Assembly (NCBI RefSeq): GCF_047973035.1
Contig: NZ_JBKEBF010000008.1
Coordinates: forward strand, 112,250-176,249
Direction of reading: 5' to 3'
Source: Oleidesulfovibrio sp047973035
GTDB lineage: Bacteria; Desulfobacterota; Desulfovibrionia; Desulfovibrionales; Desulfovibrionaceae
Length of the DNA stretch: 64,000 bases
Both the position numbers and the translations under genes were made by a program. The notes below the pieces were generated by a model. It searched no databases. It was not told where the DNA came from and was given only the letters and a program-made list of their open reading frames with translations. Below, in pieces: positions 1 through 9,100 of the stretch. Numbering within the stretch: the stretch's first letter is position 1; every line of letters begins with the position of its first letter.

Positions 1-485
1 AGGCGCTTGAAAGGCTTCAGCGATATTGCCCCATGTTGTACCGCATTCCTTCGCATGGCCAGAAACAGCTGCAGCGGCTCAAGTTTTTCAGGGCAGGTTG
101 CACCGCATAGAGAACATAAGCTGCACTCGAATGCGTTGCGACTGGCGTTTTCATCACCGGACAGAATTTGCTGCGCAATGTCGCGGGGGTTGCCGTATTC
201 CTGCAGAAACGGACACGCGCGTACACATGCGCCGCAACCGGTGCAGCGTTGTGCTATGCGGGCAGCCACTTCCTCCAGCGACTGCAGCTGCGGGGCAGGA
301 TAGTCGCTTGTCACTTCCGGCGTTTCTGCGGGCGGACAGAACGATGCCAGTTTTTCTGCGATGGGAATTTGTTGCGAGAACAAAGGGCGTAGTAAAAGGG
401 CCGTAACGCGCCGGACTCCTGACATTAAAACGCCTGAAGGAGTGTTGGTTGCGGAAGATGCTGTATGCGGGTGGCCGTCAGACAT
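1..485 (-). CDS. Iron-sulfur protein with two [4Fe-4S] motifs (partial, 3' end outside window)
   Basis: Reads leftward from ATG at 485-483 and is still open at base 1, so at least 161 codons are present and the C-terminus is missing. After about 75 residues with no clear domain come two ferredoxin-type motifs, CTGCGACVRACP and CSLCSLCGATCP, each CxxCxxCxxxCP and about 35 residues apart. This spacing is that of GlpC/HdrC/LldE-type electron-transfer subunits and of Fe-S/flavin oxidoreductases. The family is known for passing electrons between flavoproteins and quinones or other Fe-S partners. The substrate cannot be told because the remainder is outside. A weak GAG lies upstream of the ATG. Confidence 0.8.
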   Translation of the reverse strand, partial: MSDGHPHTASSATNTPSGVLMSGVRRVTALLLRPLFSQQIPIAEKLASFCPPAETPEVTSDYPAPQLQSLEEVAARIAQRCTGCGACVRACPFLQEYGNPRDIAQQILSGDENASRNAFECSLCSLCGATCPEKLEPLQLFLAMRRNAVQHGAISLKPFKR

Positions 486-883
486 GATTGCTCTTTGAAC
501 AGTGAGAATACGTATACGGGAGCGCAGCAGGGTAACTCCCGCTACTTCCGGCTAGTTATGGCAAGCCGTCAGGGCATGGTCAAATCGGAAAACATGATGA
601 ATCATTAGCTATTGCATAGGGCTATGCTATTGGTTGCAGGTGCTGTGTGCGAGGGTGTGCAGTTTTGCTTTGCGGCTCGGGTTGTTAGCGGCGAGAGTAC
701 GCTTGTGACTGGGACGGAGCCGTGCTTTGCGTGTAACGGGCTGACGGCTTGTCCGGTCATTATTATGGGGCTGTGGCTTTCGGCCAGCCTGTGGGTACAG
801 GTGGGGCGAGTTTTTGATTATCTTTTCTGAAACCCCGCTCCGCCGCTTTGTGCTGCTGAGCGGGTATGTTTATTTACAGTTTG
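486..883. other. Intergenic region without a supported gene
   Basis: About 400 bases between the start of the iron-sulfur gene and the end of dctM. The only ORF of any size (plus strand, 612-830) has no recognisable domain, no ribosome binding site and ordinary composition, so it is not called. The left part must hold the promoter of the leftward Fe-S gene, but no convincing -35/-10 pair was found. A hairpin near the dctM end is listed separately. Confidence 0.6.
834..866 (-). terminator. Possible terminator after dctM
   Basis: CCCGCTC (834-840) pairs with GAGCGGG (858-864) about 20 bases past the dctM stop. In the leftward direction the stem is followed by GTTTC rather than a real U-run and the loop is 17 nt, so this is weak. 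Confidence 0.35.
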
Positions 884-2221
884 CTACATGCCGCGTGCCA
901 GTTCCGGCAGCCACAACAGCAGCTGCGGAAACGCCATGCACAGTCCGAGAACCACCATCTGCATGAACACAAAAGGAATAATTCCTTTATAAATTGACAG
1001 GGTGGAAACCTCTTTGGGACACACTCCTTTTAAGTAAAAGAGTGAGAATCCGAATGGCGGTGTCAGGAACGAGGTTTGAAGATTAATGGCAAAGATAAGC
1101 GCCAGCCAGCAGGGATTAAAGCCCGCTTCCACCAGCAGGGGAGCGACTACCGGAACAAGAATGAACGTGATTTCAATAAAATCGAGGAAAAAGCCCATCA
1201 GAAAGATGATGCCCATGATCATCATCAGGACGCCCCAGTTGCCGAACGGCAGCGCCGCAATAAAATCGCGCACCAGATGATCGCCGCCAAGGCCCCTGAA
1301 TACAAGTCCGAAGGCCGTAGCACCCACAAGAATGATAAAGATCATGCTGGTCAGGCGGGTGGTGGATTCCATCACTTCGTACAGCATTCGAAGCGAAAAA
1401 CGCCCGTTGCAGTAACTGAGTACCAGCGCGCCGAAGGCGCCTACGCCAGCAGCTTCCGTGGGGGATGCAATCCCCGCGAAGATGGTGCCGAGCACCGCAA
1501 GAATCAGCAGCAGCGGCGGGCCGAAGGCGCCAAGCAATTCCCGCCAAGTAGGCGCGTCAGGCTCTGCTTCACAGGCTTGCGCAGAAGATGCCTTCGGCAG
1601 TGCCGTAGGCACCTTGTCCGGAAAGAGCATTGCATAAACGACAATATAACCGACATAGAGCCCGACCAGAAGAAAACCCGGAGTAACCGCACCTATGAAC
1701 AGGTCACCCACCGGAACGCCAATGACATCGCCCAGCAGGATAAGCACGATGGAGGGTGGAATAATCTGCCCCAGTGTGCCGGATGCGGCTATTACTCCCG
1801 TTGCCAGCGGGTGCCCGTAGCCGCAGCGCAACATGCTGGGCAGGGCAAGCAGCCCCATGGTGACAACTGTTGCCCCCACAATGCCTGTTGATGCGCCAAG
1901 CAGCGCACCCACCAGCACAACCGCAATGGCCATACCGCCGCGCATTTTGCCGAAGAGCATCCCCATGGATTCAATCAGCCGTGTGGCAATGCCGGAACGC
2001 TCCATAGCCATGCCCATAAAGATAAAAAGCGGCACAGCCGTCAGGGTAAAGTTGCTCATGGTGCCCCAGATGCGCAGGGGCAGCAGGTTGAAAAAGTCCC
2101 ATCCGAATCCGGCAACCCCGAATACAAGCGATACGCCGAGCAACGTAAACGCTACGGGAAAGCCCATCAGAAGCAGCGCAGTGACACAGACAAAAAGCCA
2201 GCCGGCAAGTTCCTGATGCAT
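884..2221 (-). CDS. dctM: TRAP transporter large permease subunit DctM
   Basis: 445 residues, the normal DctM length, hydrophobic throughout with about 12 predicted membrane spans. It resembles the DctM/SiaM family, which forms the transport channel of tripartite ATP-independent periplasmic transporters and moves carboxylates or related organic acids using an ion gradient. Typical segments are the early GFPVAFTLLG and the Gly/Pro-rich FLTPPFGFSLFYLKG near the C-terminus. It begins 2 bases after the dctQ stop, so the two are translationally linked. No DctP binding-protein gene is adjacent, so the substrate is unknown. It lies next to an iron-sulfur gene with which it shares no obvious function. 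Confidence 0.93.
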   Translation of the reverse strand: MHQELAGWLFVCVTALLLMGFPVAFTLLGVSLVFGVAGFGWDFFNLLPLRIWGTMSNFTLTAVPLFIFMGMAMERSGIATRLIESMGMLFGKMRGGMAIAVVLVGALLGASTGIVGATVVTMGLLALPSMLRCGYGHPLATGVIAASGTLGQIIPPSIVLILLGDVIGVPVGDLFIGAVTPGFLLVGLYVGYIVVYAMLFPDKVPTALPKASSAQACEAEPDAPTWRELLGAFGPPLLLILAVLGTIFAGIASPTEAAGVGAFGALVLSYCNGRFSLRMLYEVMESTTRLTSMIFIILVGATAFGLVFRGLGGDHLVRDFIAALPFGNWGVLMMIMGIIFLMGFFLDFIEITFILVPVVAPLLVEAGFNPCWLALIFAINLQTSFLTPPFGFSLFYLKGVCPKEVSTLSIYKGIIPFVFMQMVVLGLCMAFPQLLLWLPELARGM

Positions 2222-2223
2222 GG

Positions 2224-2745
2224 CTATGCCTCCAGCCTGTGTTCGCGTTTGCCCAGCAGGACAAGCAGATTTTTAAGAAAGAAAGAGACCCCCTGCAGGG
2301 CCATCAGGCCGAAGCCGAAGGGAATGAGCGCCTTCAGCATCCATCGGTACGGCAGGCCGCCTGGATCGGGCGAAATTTCATTCATCATCATGCTGAACTG
2401 CACTATGGGCAGCGATGTTTTGATGATCAGGTAGCAGCCGGGAAAGAGAAACAGCAGACAACCCAGCACATTAATGAGCGCTTTTCGTTTGTCAGAAAGA
2501 TGCTGGTACAGAACGTCCACCCGCACATGCGCATCGTACCGTAGCGTATAGGCGCCGCCCAGAAGGAACAAAGCGGCATACGCATGCCATTCCAGCTCGC
2601 GAAGCGCGGCAAAGCTGATGCTGAAAAAGTAGCGCAAGGCCACATCTACAACCACGGTGAGCACCAGAAAAAGAGCCAGCAGCATGGCTGCACGGCCGAT
2701 GGTCTCGGTTATTTTGTCGATCACGCGGATAATGGTGTCGAGCAT
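2224..2745 (-). CDS. dctQ: TRAP transporter small permease subunit DctQ
   Basis: 173 residues from the ATG at 2745, chosen because AAGGA lies about 8 bases upstream; a longer frame to 2799 lacks such a site. Four hydrophobic segments are visible, with the family pattern ALRELEWHAYAALFLLGGAY in the middle. DctQ is the small integral membrane partner of DctM and stabilises the transporter in the inner membrane. It is the first gene of a leftward dctQM pair. The usual dctP periplasmic receptor is missing from both sides, since the upstream neighbour is a divergent gene of another family. Confidence 0.9.
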   Translation of the reverse strand: MLDTIIRVIDKITETIGRAAMLLALFLVLTVVVDVALRYFFSISFAALRELEWHAYAALFLLGGAYTLRYDAHVRVDVLYQHLSDKRKALINVLGCLLFLFPGCYLIIKTSLPIVQFSMMMNEISPDPGGLPYRWMLKALIPFGFGLMALQGVSFFLKNLLVLLGKREHRLEA

Positions 2746-2968
2746 GTACTGTTCCTTGTTAATGCTGCAAAACATTCTATTATACTGAAGGTACGGCATA
2801 ATTCATAAGCGACACCACATAACAAAAACATGGCACTTGCGGCAACGTAAAATTTACAAAAATGTAGCATTCTATGGAATGGCACACGGTTACGGCGGGC
2901 AAAACTGTTGCTTGCACAGGGGCCTTGTTTATGGAAATGTGGCGCCACATTCATTAGAGGTAAACGAC

Positions 2969-3346
2969 ATGAGCAAAAATCAGTCACAAGCGGATGAACT
3001 GCGTCAGGACTTGCTGGAAACAGCCTGCGAAGCCCTGATAGAAGGCGGCTTCCGTAATATAAAAGGTCTGCTGGATGAACTGGCGGAGCCTGATACCGTG
3101 GGCGGCTATCAGCCCGACCTGCAGGGCGAAAACACCAAGGGTGTTGTCTACTATTTTGTGGTGGAAACCGAGGTGACACTGGCCTTGCTGGAAACAGCAG
3201 AGCGCGTGAACGCCCTTGCAGAATATGCCGTTGAGCACGGCTGCCAGTGCGTTATCATCGTGCCGGAAGGCGATGAAGGCGTTGCCGGAGCCATGCTGGA
3301 AGAACACGATATCCCCGAAGATAATCTGGATATCTGGGAAGGCTAA
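2969..3346 (+). CDS. Small conserved-looking acidic protein, function unknown
   Basis: 125 residues, acidic, no signal peptide or membrane segment. The ATG at 2969 is preceded by AGAGG at 2956-2960; an in-frame upstream extension is not supported by a ribosome binding site. The sequence is soluble-looking with alternating strands and helices (VVYYFVVETEVTLALLETAERV, then CQCVIIVPEGDEGVAG). I do not recognise a named family. It is a single-gene unit: divergent from dctQ and closed by a strong terminator 25 bases after its stop. A role cannot be stated. Confidence 0.8.
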   Translation: MSKNQSQADELRQDLLETACEALIEGGFRNIKGLLDELAEPDTVGGYQPDLQGENTKGVVYYFVVETEVTLALLETAERVNALAEYAVEHGCQCVIIVPEGDEGVAGAMLEEHDIPEDNLDIWEG

Positions 3347-3370
3347 CCAGTCTTGCCGGAAAGAATGTTG

Positions 3371-3405
3371 AGCGCACGGAGTTATCTCCGTGCGCTTTTT
3401 TTTTT
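3371..3405 (+). terminator. Rho-independent terminator
   Basis: An 11-bp perfect stem (AGCGCACGGAG / CTCCGTGCGCT) with a TTAT loop is followed by a run of nine or more T. It ends the small gene at 2969-3346. Confidence 0.92.
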
Positions 3406-3717
3406 GCGAGGTGGAAGGGGCCGGGAAGACGCACAGGGGGAATTGTTCTGGTCTGGGTGCGTTAGAATAAAAGGTAAGGGGAGCTGTGCGCTGCGGGACA
3501 GAGCGTAACGGGTGGGGCCGTATAGCGTTTTTTTTTGCCTCCCGCGGCTAGGGGAAAGAATTCTCTTCGGCCCCCCTGTCAGGCGGGACATTGTTTTTTG
3601 TATTGGTAAGTAGGTAAGCGCTATGGTGATATCATGCGTTGAAACTTCATCGAGCTGTTTTTACTGCGGTAGCTTTTAACAATATCTATTCAAAGGCAGA
3701 CCTGATGGCGAGCGTTT
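3406..3717. other. Intergenic region, nothing recognised
   Basis: About 310 bases between the terminator of the small acidic protein and the stop of pbpC. It has several T-runs (for example near 3531-3538) but no stem before them that makes a convincing leftward terminator. No gene is supported. Confidence 0.6.
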
Positions 3718-6081
3718 TTACTCCCATCCATGAGGAACAATGCGTATCTGAACAGATGCGCTGCGACCTGTGGCATCCACCAGTGTCAGGTTGGTAAAGC
3801 CGATGCTGTCCGGTAGCCAGAAGGTCTGACCTTCGGGCAGGGGGATGCCGTTTGCAATCCATCGCAAAGGGGCTGTGCCGCCCGAGGCTTTCAGAGCGAT
3901 TCCTCCGCCCCTTTCGCTGCCCAGCGATTCGACAATTGTTCCGTCCCGGGGGTGCAGAATGCGCGGCGGTTCACCTGCCAGTGCGGGCAGTCCGCGTGAG
4001 TTGGCAGATACAAACCGTTGCAGGCCTGTAGGCAACTGTCTGTTCTGGCGTACATCCAGAACTCCGGCGGGGCGTTCCGGCCAAGGGGCGCTATCCGGTG
4101 GCAGACGGTCAAACATATCCAGAAGCAGCGGCACTGCCGCCGTGCGCCCGACCTCACCGGGGCGTGGCTGACCATCGGGTCTGCCTGTCCATATGCCCAC
4201 CACCCAGTCGGGCGAAGCTCCCACCGCCCATGCATCACGATAACCGTATGATGTGCCGGTTTTAAAAGCCACGGGCCGGACGCCTGTTTCAGGCGCAAGG
4301 TAACCCCGCGGCCTTGGTGAATCGCGCAGAATGTCTATCACCTGCCACGCGGCTGCGTCTGTCATCAGGCGGTATCCGCCGGAAAGAAGCGCCTGCGTAA
4401 CTGTGGAAGCGGCAGGATCTGTGGCGTATGACGTGCTGTTTCCGGTGCTGTTCTGCGCGGGGCTTATGGGACGTTGCGGTATGTTGCGTGGTTGCAGCGT
4501 AAAAAGAGGCGGCATTGCCACGCCGCCATCGGCAAGCGCGGCATAGAGCATTGTCAGGTCCAGCAAGGTTGTTCCTGCACCGCCAAGTGCTACAGGCAGG
4601 GTTGCATCGCCGGAAACAGCCAGAGTCGCCCCTGCGTTGCGCAATGCAGCCACAAGCCTGTCCGGCCCCATAGCGTACAACACGCTTACCGCAGGCACGT
4701 TCAGCGAATCACGCAATGCTTCGCGCACAGTTACTGCTCCCTGAAAGCCTCTGCGAAAGTTGCGGGGCCGGAAATCGCCGAACCGCTGAGCGGAATCGCT
4801 GATATGCGTTTCGGGGTGCAGAATGTGTTCATTGAACGCAAGCCCGTAGATAAAAGGCTTCAGCGTGGAGCCAGGTGAGCGGAGGGCCTGCGGCAGATCA
4901 AGGTAGTTGCGGGAACCGTCCGCATTTTTACCGCCGACATAGGCGCGGACCTCACGGGTTTTACGATGCATGACCACCGCGGCAACTGATGCGCCATGTT
5001 CCAGACCCAGCGCGTGCCGCTGGCACAGCATTTCGGCCGCCCTCTGCAAAGGCAGATTGAGCGCGGTTACAATGCGCTGGCTTTGCGGGTATGTCTGGCG
5101 CATGGATTCTGACAGTACCGGAGCCAGCATGGGCATTTGTCTGCGTATGGCGGGAATGCTTTCCGTGCGGGCTTCTGCATGTTGTTTTGCGCTGATAGTG
5201 CCTGTACTCCGCATGCGGGTAAGCACCTTGTCGCGGGCTTTACGGGCCTCCAGTGGATTTCTGTCCGGCCGCAAGCGCGTAGGGGACTGCGGCAGAGCAA
5301 CCAGCAGCGCTGCTTCGCCGTATGTCAGTCTGTCCGGCTCCTTGCCGAAGTATGCATACGAGGCCGCTCTGACACCTTCAATATTAGACCCGAAAGGCGC
5401 CAGCGTAAGGTAAATGGACAGGACGCCGGAACTGCCGTTGCGCCAGTGCAGCTGGATTGCCCTGAGAGCTTCTGTAATTTTTGCGCCAAGCGTGCGCGGG
5501 CGGGGCTCCAGCAGGCGCGCGGCCTGCATGGACAAGGTGGACGCGCCGGAAACAACGTGTCCGGTAGTCAGCATCTGGCCTGTGGCACGTAGAATCGCCA
5601 GCGGGTCAACGCCTGGATGCAGGCCGAATCGCTTATCCTCGTAGGTGGTCAGCAACTCTATATAGCGCTTGTCCACATCCTTCGGAGTGGTGTGCAGCCG
5701 CCACATGCCATCAGGGCTGAGGAATGCATGCACAAGGCGTTTCTGTGCATCCATCACCAGTACGGAACGCTGTTCGTAACGTGTCATATCCGGCGGAAAG
5801 AGCGCATCCAGTAACAGAAAAAGCATGCAAAGCAAGCCAAGGCCGCTTGCGGCAAGAGCTGCGCGGCGACGCCACGCGCGGGTGGTGGCGGTGTCTTGGA
5901 GGGACATGCCGGCAGGGGTGGATGGGCCGGAATCACCGGAATTGTCAGAAGCGCCGAAAGGCCCGGAAGCGCAGAAACGGGCGCAATCGGCGCAACTTGT
6001 GTTGTCCGGCGCGGTATCTTGTGTGTGTTCTGGCGCGGTGTCCGGCGTGCAGCAAGGTATATGAGAGCTGTTCTTCGGCAT
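3718..6081 (-). CDS. pbpC: Penicillin-binding protein 1C (transglycosylase/transpeptidase)
   Basis: 787 residues. A 58-residue Cys/Asp-rich N-terminal stretch of doubtful reality precedes one membrane anchor (about 72-95). The GT51 transglycosylase domain follows (about 130-300) with catalytic Glu148 in TYEDKRF. Then comes the transpeptidase domain with SxxK at Ser405-Lys408 (SPGSTLKP), an SLN motif and KTG near residue 607. The C-terminus resembles the BiPBP_C domain. Family members polymerise and crosslink peptidoglycan in the periplasm. It lies downstream of a bacterial alpha-2-macroglobulin gene, the standard pairing with YfhM. The start is uncertain: no good ribosome binding site at 6081 or at the internal Met at residue 59. 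Confidence 0.93.
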   Translation of the reverse strand: MPKNSSHIPCCTPDTAPEHTQDTAPDNTSCADCARFCASGPFGASDNSGDSGPSTPAGMSLQDTATTRAWRRRAALAASGLGLLCMLFLLLDALFPPDMTRYEQRSVLVMDAQKRLVHAFLSPDGMWRLHTTPKDVDKRYIELLTTYEDKRFGLHPGVDPLAILRATGQMLTTGHVVSGASTLSMQAARLLEPRPRTLGAKITEALRAIQLHWRNGSSGVLSIYLTLAPFGSNIEGVRAASYAYFGKEPDRLTYGEAALLVALPQSPTRLRPDRNPLEARKARDKVLTRMRSTGTISAKQHAEARTESIPAIRRQMPMLAPVLSESMRQTYPQSQRIVTALNLPLQRAAEMLCQRHALGLEHGASVAAVVMHRKTREVRAYVGGKNADGSRNYLDLPQALRSPGSTLKPFIYGLAFNEHILHPETHISDSAQRFGDFRPRNFRRGFQGAVTVREALRDSLNVPAVSVLYAMGPDRLVAALRNAGATLAVSGDATLPVALGGAGTTLLDLTMLYAALADGGVAMPPLFTLQPRNIPQRPISPAQNSTGNSTSYATDPAASTVTQALLSGGYRLMTDAAAWQVIDILRDSPRPRGYLAPETGVRPVAFKTGTSYGYRDAWAVGASPDWVVGIWTGRPDGQPRPGEVGRTAAVPLLLDMFDRLPPDSAPWPERPAGVLDVRQNRQLPTGLQRFVSANSRGLPALAGEPPRILHPRDGTIVESLGSERGGGIALKASGGTAPLRWIANGIPLPEGQTFWLPDSIGFTNLTLVDATGRSASVQIRIVPHGWE

Positions 6082-6118
6082 TCGGTGCAGTATGTTCCGG
6101 TGATGGCTGTATCGCCAG

Positions 6119-6160
6119 TAAAAAGTTCCGGCTACGGCATGATAGCTGCCGCAGCCGGAA
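6119..6160 (-). terminator. Terminator between the macroglobulin gene and pbpC
   Basis: TTCCGGCT (6126-6133) pairs with AGCCGGAA (6153-6160), with further pairing inside, and the leftward transcript then reads CTTTTT. It lies in the 115-base gap, so pbpC may be expressed by readthrough or a promoter of its own. Confidence 0.7.
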
Positions 6161-6196
6161 AGGGTATTCTGTGGTGTAGTGCGGCCTGTCTCGTTG

Positions 6197-9100
6197 CTAT
6201 GGTGCGATAGTCAGCGTTCCTGCTTCGCTACGCACAGCAAAGGCAGGGTCGTACATATCTTCCGCACTGACGGGCGGCAGTGTAAAGCTGCCTGCTGTAA
6301 CTGCGCGGACCACATATGCGGCTACCAGCGGTTTTGCACCGCGGGCGTTGTCCCACGGCAACCGGTCAAAGTCATAGACTGCCACAACGCGATCATCCTG
6401 CTTTTGCAGCATGGATGCTGTGGTGGGCTTCAGCCATGACCATGCAGAGCCGTTTTGCGGCACGATGCTTTCCACTTCCAGTCCTGCCGGCAGCAGATCA
6501 TTCACTACAATCTGCCTGCGCTGGCTGTGCTGGGCAGACATGGTCAGACGAACGATGAACCTGTCATTGCGGCGCAAGGTCTTCAGGTCTACAGGCTTGC
6601 CTTCAAAGGTCAGATATTCGCGTTTCAGGCTTAAGCCTCTTCGGGCAAGTGCAGGCAGCGGACGCGCAGGCGTAAAATCAAACGCCGTTGTCACCCATGC
6701 GATGCCCTCGCCGATGTTCTTCAGGTTATGCTCAATCATGGCGGTCATGGTTTCAGGATCTGTGTAGCCGGTAAAGGGGCCTTCCGGCAGCGAAGCCAGA
6801 GCAACGCCGTCCACTACGCGTAACGGCGTGCCGTTCAGCTCTGCTGCCGTAGCGCCGGAACCTTTCAGCAGACCGTGCACCGCAAGCAGCTTCCAGCCCG
6901 CTTCCTGTGTGGTGGTGCTCCATTTGCCTGCATCTCTGTCAAAGCCGCCGCCGCGTTGCAGTAACTCGGCTGCAAGCTGTATGCGACCGGATTCTGCCGC
7001 ACTGGCAACAACAAAGGCAAGGTTGCGCTTACCCCATTTATAGGGCGCAACGCGCACATCTTCTGCAGGTTTGCGACCTGTTTTGATGATGTCAGTGGCG
7101 TGTGCAAAGCTGGAGGTAGCGCGCGGTCCGTCGCCGACCAGATCAAAAGCCCTGCCGAGGTTGGCCCAGCCGGTGCTGTACAGTTGCGGGGCGTTATCGT
7201 GGAAGTAGCGCATGTCGGCTGTCAGCAGAACGCCTGCCTGCGCAAGCACTCTGTACGAATACGCAACGGCCTCCGGCGAGGCGCCGTATGCGCTGCGGCG
7301 GGCGACGCCGGTCAGGTATGTTTTGGCCCCTTCCAGCACGGCATCCGGCACGCTATGCCCCTGCAGACGCGCGCGTACAAGAAAGTCCATGGCGAAAACC
7401 GTTGTCCACGGGTCTGCACGCCATGAATCTCCGGGCCACATGTTCAGGCTGCCGTCTGCGTTCTGCATGTCGGCAATGCGGTAGATGGCCTCGCGGATGC
7501 GGTCCGCTACGGGAGCAGCGTCCTCTGCGCCGGTCATCTGAGCTGTTTCCGCCATATACAGCAGCGGCATGGCCCTGCTGGTAGTCTGCTCAAGGCAGCC
7601 GTACGGGTACCGGTCGAGCCAGCGCAGCAACGTGGGAACATCGGCTCCGAGGATGCCGCCTACCTGCACGGTCGTTTTCAGGCTGCCGGGCAGTACGTCG
7701 GCAATATCCAGCGCTCCGTACTCTTCCATGGCCTGCAACAGTTGCAGTTTTTTTAACGTAAGGGTTTTGCCGGAATCCAGCGTGGTGGCCGTTTGTAAGT
7801 ACACCTTGCCGTAGCCGGAGCGCACAGTGATGTCCCGCTCAATTTTTGCAGTAAATGAAGGCCCGTTGACCGTGGCGGTTACAGAGCCCTGCCCGATGCC
7901 GGTGGCCGTAAGCGGCACGGGCAGCAGCACGCGCTCCCCTTTTTGCAGAGTGACCTTCTGCGTTGCTGCCATCGCATCAAGGGTGCCGGAAGTGCTGACG
8001 GATACTTCGTAGGTTCCGGCAGGTGCTTCCACATTATGCAGCAGCATTGTGGCATTCACGGAATCCTGCGGCGCAAGGAAGCGCGGCAGAATAATATCCG
8101 CTACCAGAGGATCACGGACAGTCATGGCGGAAGAGGCTGAGCCGACACCGTTTTTGTCCCATGCTACAGCCATAAGGCGCAGACGCCCCTGAAACTCCGG
8201 CACAGTAAGCTGAATGTCCGCCTTGCCGGATGCATCCACAGGGACAACTCCGCTGAACAGCGATACAATGCGCAGCGGCACAGCAGCCAGCGAGCCGGAG
8301 GCTCCGGCTATATCGCCGCCCTGACGTATGGCGCCGACAACGCCTTCACCTTCAATCAGCCTGCCATAGTCGTCACGCATGGTAATGCCCAGCCGGCGCT
8401 TGGCGTAAAAGTATTTTTCCGGCGAGGGAGAAACAAAGCGGGTAAGCTGCAGGATGCCTTCATCCACAGCCGCAAGGGTAACATAAGCCGATGTCGCTCC
8501 CTGAACCTGCACAGGTAAGGAAACGGTGGTACGCGGCCTGATGGTTTGCGGAGCTTTGATGGACACGGGCAAGGTATGTTCGCCCATATCTATGCTTATC
8601 CACGCAACACCCACGGCGCGGGCGGGAGAACGCCCTTTGCGCGATTCAAGCGGCTGATGCAGCGTGACCAGCGCGTATGCACCGGCTCCCCATTCTTTGC
8701 TTACGGGAATAGAGATTTCGCCGCCGCCTGCGGGAATATCCGCAGAGATGACTTTTTGTATATTTTCGTTGGCAATGACAACCGATGCCTTACCGGCAAC
8801 CGGAGTGTTTACAAACAATGTTGCCGTAGAACCTGCGGTGTACCCTTTCCGGTCAAGGCGCACATCAAGCCTGTCCGGCCTGTCGTCGTCAGTCTCCGCA
8901 CCCCAGCCCACGTAGAACTCATGGGCAACAACCGCATCTGTTTCAGGGTGGCGGATTTCCACCAGATATTTACCCCAGTCCAGCGTACGACTGAAACGCT
9001 GCGGGCCTTCGGCAGGTAACGATACGTTTTCTGTGCGGGTATCGACCACGCGCTCGACGTGTTCGTAGCGCCAGTTGCCGTTATCAGTGCGTGACCACTG

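Noticed and set aside
612..830. Small ORF in the left intergenic region
   Set aside because: No ribosome binding site, domain or neighbour context.
1076..1891. Plus-strand ORF of 271 codons opposite dctM
   Set aside because: Low-complexity His/Lys/Gln-rich translation, shadow of the TRAP permease.
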